Of a stretch of DNA of 6,462 nucleotides, positions 6,428 to 6,462 are shown piece after piece. Below the pieces are notes generated by a model that saw only the letters and a list, made by a program, of their open reading frames with translations, was not told the origin of the DNA and did no database searches. The DNA is taken from contig JAEYWB010000719.1 in assembly GCA_023429275.1 (NCBI GenBank), positions 1 to 6,462 of the forward strand. Direction: 5' to 3'. Position 1 is the stretch's first letter. Each line of letters starts with the position of its first letter. The DNA is from Planctomycetota bacterium. GTDB taxonomy: Bacteria > Planctomycetota > Planctomycetia > Planctomycetales > Planctomycetaceae. The position numbers were made by a program, and so were the translations under genes.

Positions 6428-6447
6428 CGCCTCGGGTGACCGAGGCG
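6428..6447. other. Perfect 8-bp hairpin with GTGA loop
   Basis: CGCCTCGG (6428-6435) pairs with CCGAGGCG (6440-6447) around GTGA, which as RNA would be a stable GNRA-type tetraloop. No T-run follows in either direction, so it is not a standard intrinsic terminator. The stretch 6397-6462 has no start codon or recognisable protein end. It may be intergenic or the edge of the next gene. Confidence 0.5.
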
Positions 6448-6462
6448 ACGACGGGCGCTGCC

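Overview
The window is GC-rich bacterial DNA with four complete protein genes. Three lie on the minus strand as one head-to-tail block: a cysteine-free thioredoxin-like exported protein, a large exported protein of unknown function, and a class I glutamine amidotransferase of the PabA/TrpG type. One gene, kbl, is divergent on the plus strand. The organism is probably a planctomycete. That is inference from the gene style: large exported proteins of unknown function, high GC, weak Shine-Dalgarno sites, and palindromic GC-rich dispersed repeats between genes. No rRNA or other phylogenetic marker in the window settles it.

Layout. Positions 1-555 hold no convincing gene. Instead there is a cluster of short GGCC-based hairpins (236-478), including a near-identical 22-bp direct repeat. 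Positions 556-1266 (minus) encode the PabA/TrpG-like subunit. It overlaps the stop codon of the upstream gene by 4 bases (GTGA), which suggests translational coupling. Positions 1263-3713 (minus) encode an 816-residue secreted protein whose second half repeats its middle (two copies of about 180-220 residues). After a 103-base gap, 3817-4890 (minus) encodes a 357-residue secreted protein with a thioredoxin-like N-terminal domain lacking any cysteine and a long helical C-terminal part. The 189-base divergent spacer (4891-5079) carries a perfect 7+7 bp inverted repeat that contains a good -10 hexamer. Positions 5080-6270 (plus) encode 2-amino-3-ketobutyrate CoA ligase. Directly behind its stop codon is a 126-bp imperfect palindrome with terminal inverted repeats. 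The window ends in 66 bases of undetermined sequence with one strong hairpin.

How the parts fit. Kbl belongs to threonine/glycine catabolism. It converts 2-amino-3-oxobutyrate plus CoA to glycine plus acetyl-CoA. Its usual partner, threonine dehydrogenase, is not visible here. The amidotransferase would supply ammonia to a chorismate-using synthase (folate or tryptophan pathway), and that partner subunit is also absent. No functional link between the amidotransferase and the two exported proteins is apparent beyond shared transcription. I see no CRISPR array, transposase, phage gene or defence system. The least explained content is the repeat DNA (236-478 and 6271-6396), the operator-like palindrome before kbl, and the duplicated exported protein.
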